Source of the DNA: Bacteroidota bacterium
GTDB lineage: Bacteria; Bacteroidota; Bacteroidia; Bacteroidales; UBA1402
Length of the DNA: 7,180 nt
NCBI GenBank assembly: GCA_030706285.1
Contig: JAUZOU010000148.1
Coordinates: 1-7,180, forward strand
Direction of reading: 5' to 3'
The notes below the pieces were generated by a model. That model saw only the letters and a list, made by a program, of their open reading frames with translations, made no database searches and was not told the DNA's origin. A program made the position numbers and the translations under genes. Below are positions 7,128 to 7,180 of this stretch, piece by piece (the first letter of the stretch is position 1; the number at the start of each line of letters is the position of its first letter).

Positions 7128-7180
7128 TTAACTTTTTGAAACCACAATGGTGTTTCCTTCCAATTCAAAATGCAAATCAC
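7128..7180 (-). CDS. FecR-family anti-sigma factor, last 16 codons only
   Basis: The minus-strand frame entering at the right edge reads DLHFELEGNTIVVSKS and then stops at TAA (7130-7128). The FxLEGNTIVV pattern matches the C-terminal domain end of Bacteroidota FecR-like anti-sigma factors (DUF4974 region), and this gene class commonly sits directly upstream of a susC whose product carries an STN domain, as here. Such proteins span the inner membrane, hold an ECF sigma factor inactive, and release it when the loaded transporter signals through its STN domain. The rest of the gene and the expected sigma factor gene lie beyond the right edge. The call rests on only 16 residues plus context. Confidence 0.75.
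   Translation of the reverse strand, partial: DLHFELEGNTIVVSKS

Noticed and set aside
1..7180. CRISPR arrays, tRNA or rRNA genes, insertion sequences, integration sites
   Set aside because: No regularly spaced repeats, RNA gene signatures, transposase frames or terminal inverted repeats were seen; nearly every base is within the minus-strand coding run.

Overview
The window comes from a bacterium of the phylum Bacteroidota, most likely the order Bacteroidales, though nothing here fixes the genus. The evidence is an adjacent SusC/SusD outer-membrane pair, a SusC carrying an N-terminal STN signalling domain, the tail of a FecR-type anti-sigma factor just upstream, lipoproteins with short lipoboxes, and starts without a clear Shine-Dalgarno sequence. 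GC content looks moderate by eye.

All real genes lie on the minus strand, so transcription runs from high to low coordinates. In that order: (1) the last 16 codons of a FecR-like anti-sigma factor (7180-7128); (2) a 60-base gap holding a perfect 16-base palindrome; (3) a complete 1110-residue SusC/RagA-type TonB-dependent transporter (7067-3735); (4) after 22 bases, a complete 484-residue SusD/RagB lipoprotein (3712-2258); (5) overlapping by one base, a 157-residue lipoprotein with one Calx-beta-like beta-sandwich (2258-1785); (6) a possible 31-residue open frame that exactly fills the next gap and overlaps both neighbours (1785-1690); (7) the first 564 residues of a secreted M16 zinc metalloprotease (1693-1), which runs off the left edge. 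There is no gene-free stretch over 100 bases, and no RNA gene, insertion sequence or CRISPR array is visible.

The genes read as one co-transcribed nutrient-uptake locus. The FecR protein and an expected ECF sigma factor (outside the window) would sense the loaded transporter through its STN domain. SusC and SusD would form the lidded outer-membrane importer, the small lipoprotein would sit in the place often held by an accessory surface lipoprotein, and the M16 protease would cut imported material in the periplasm. No carbohydrate-active enzyme is visible here, and the only enzyme is a peptidase, so peptides or a small protein are a more likely substrate than a glycan. This is inference. The two observations least explained by standard annotation are the double-overlapping mini-frame at 1690-1785 and the palindrome between fecR and susC.
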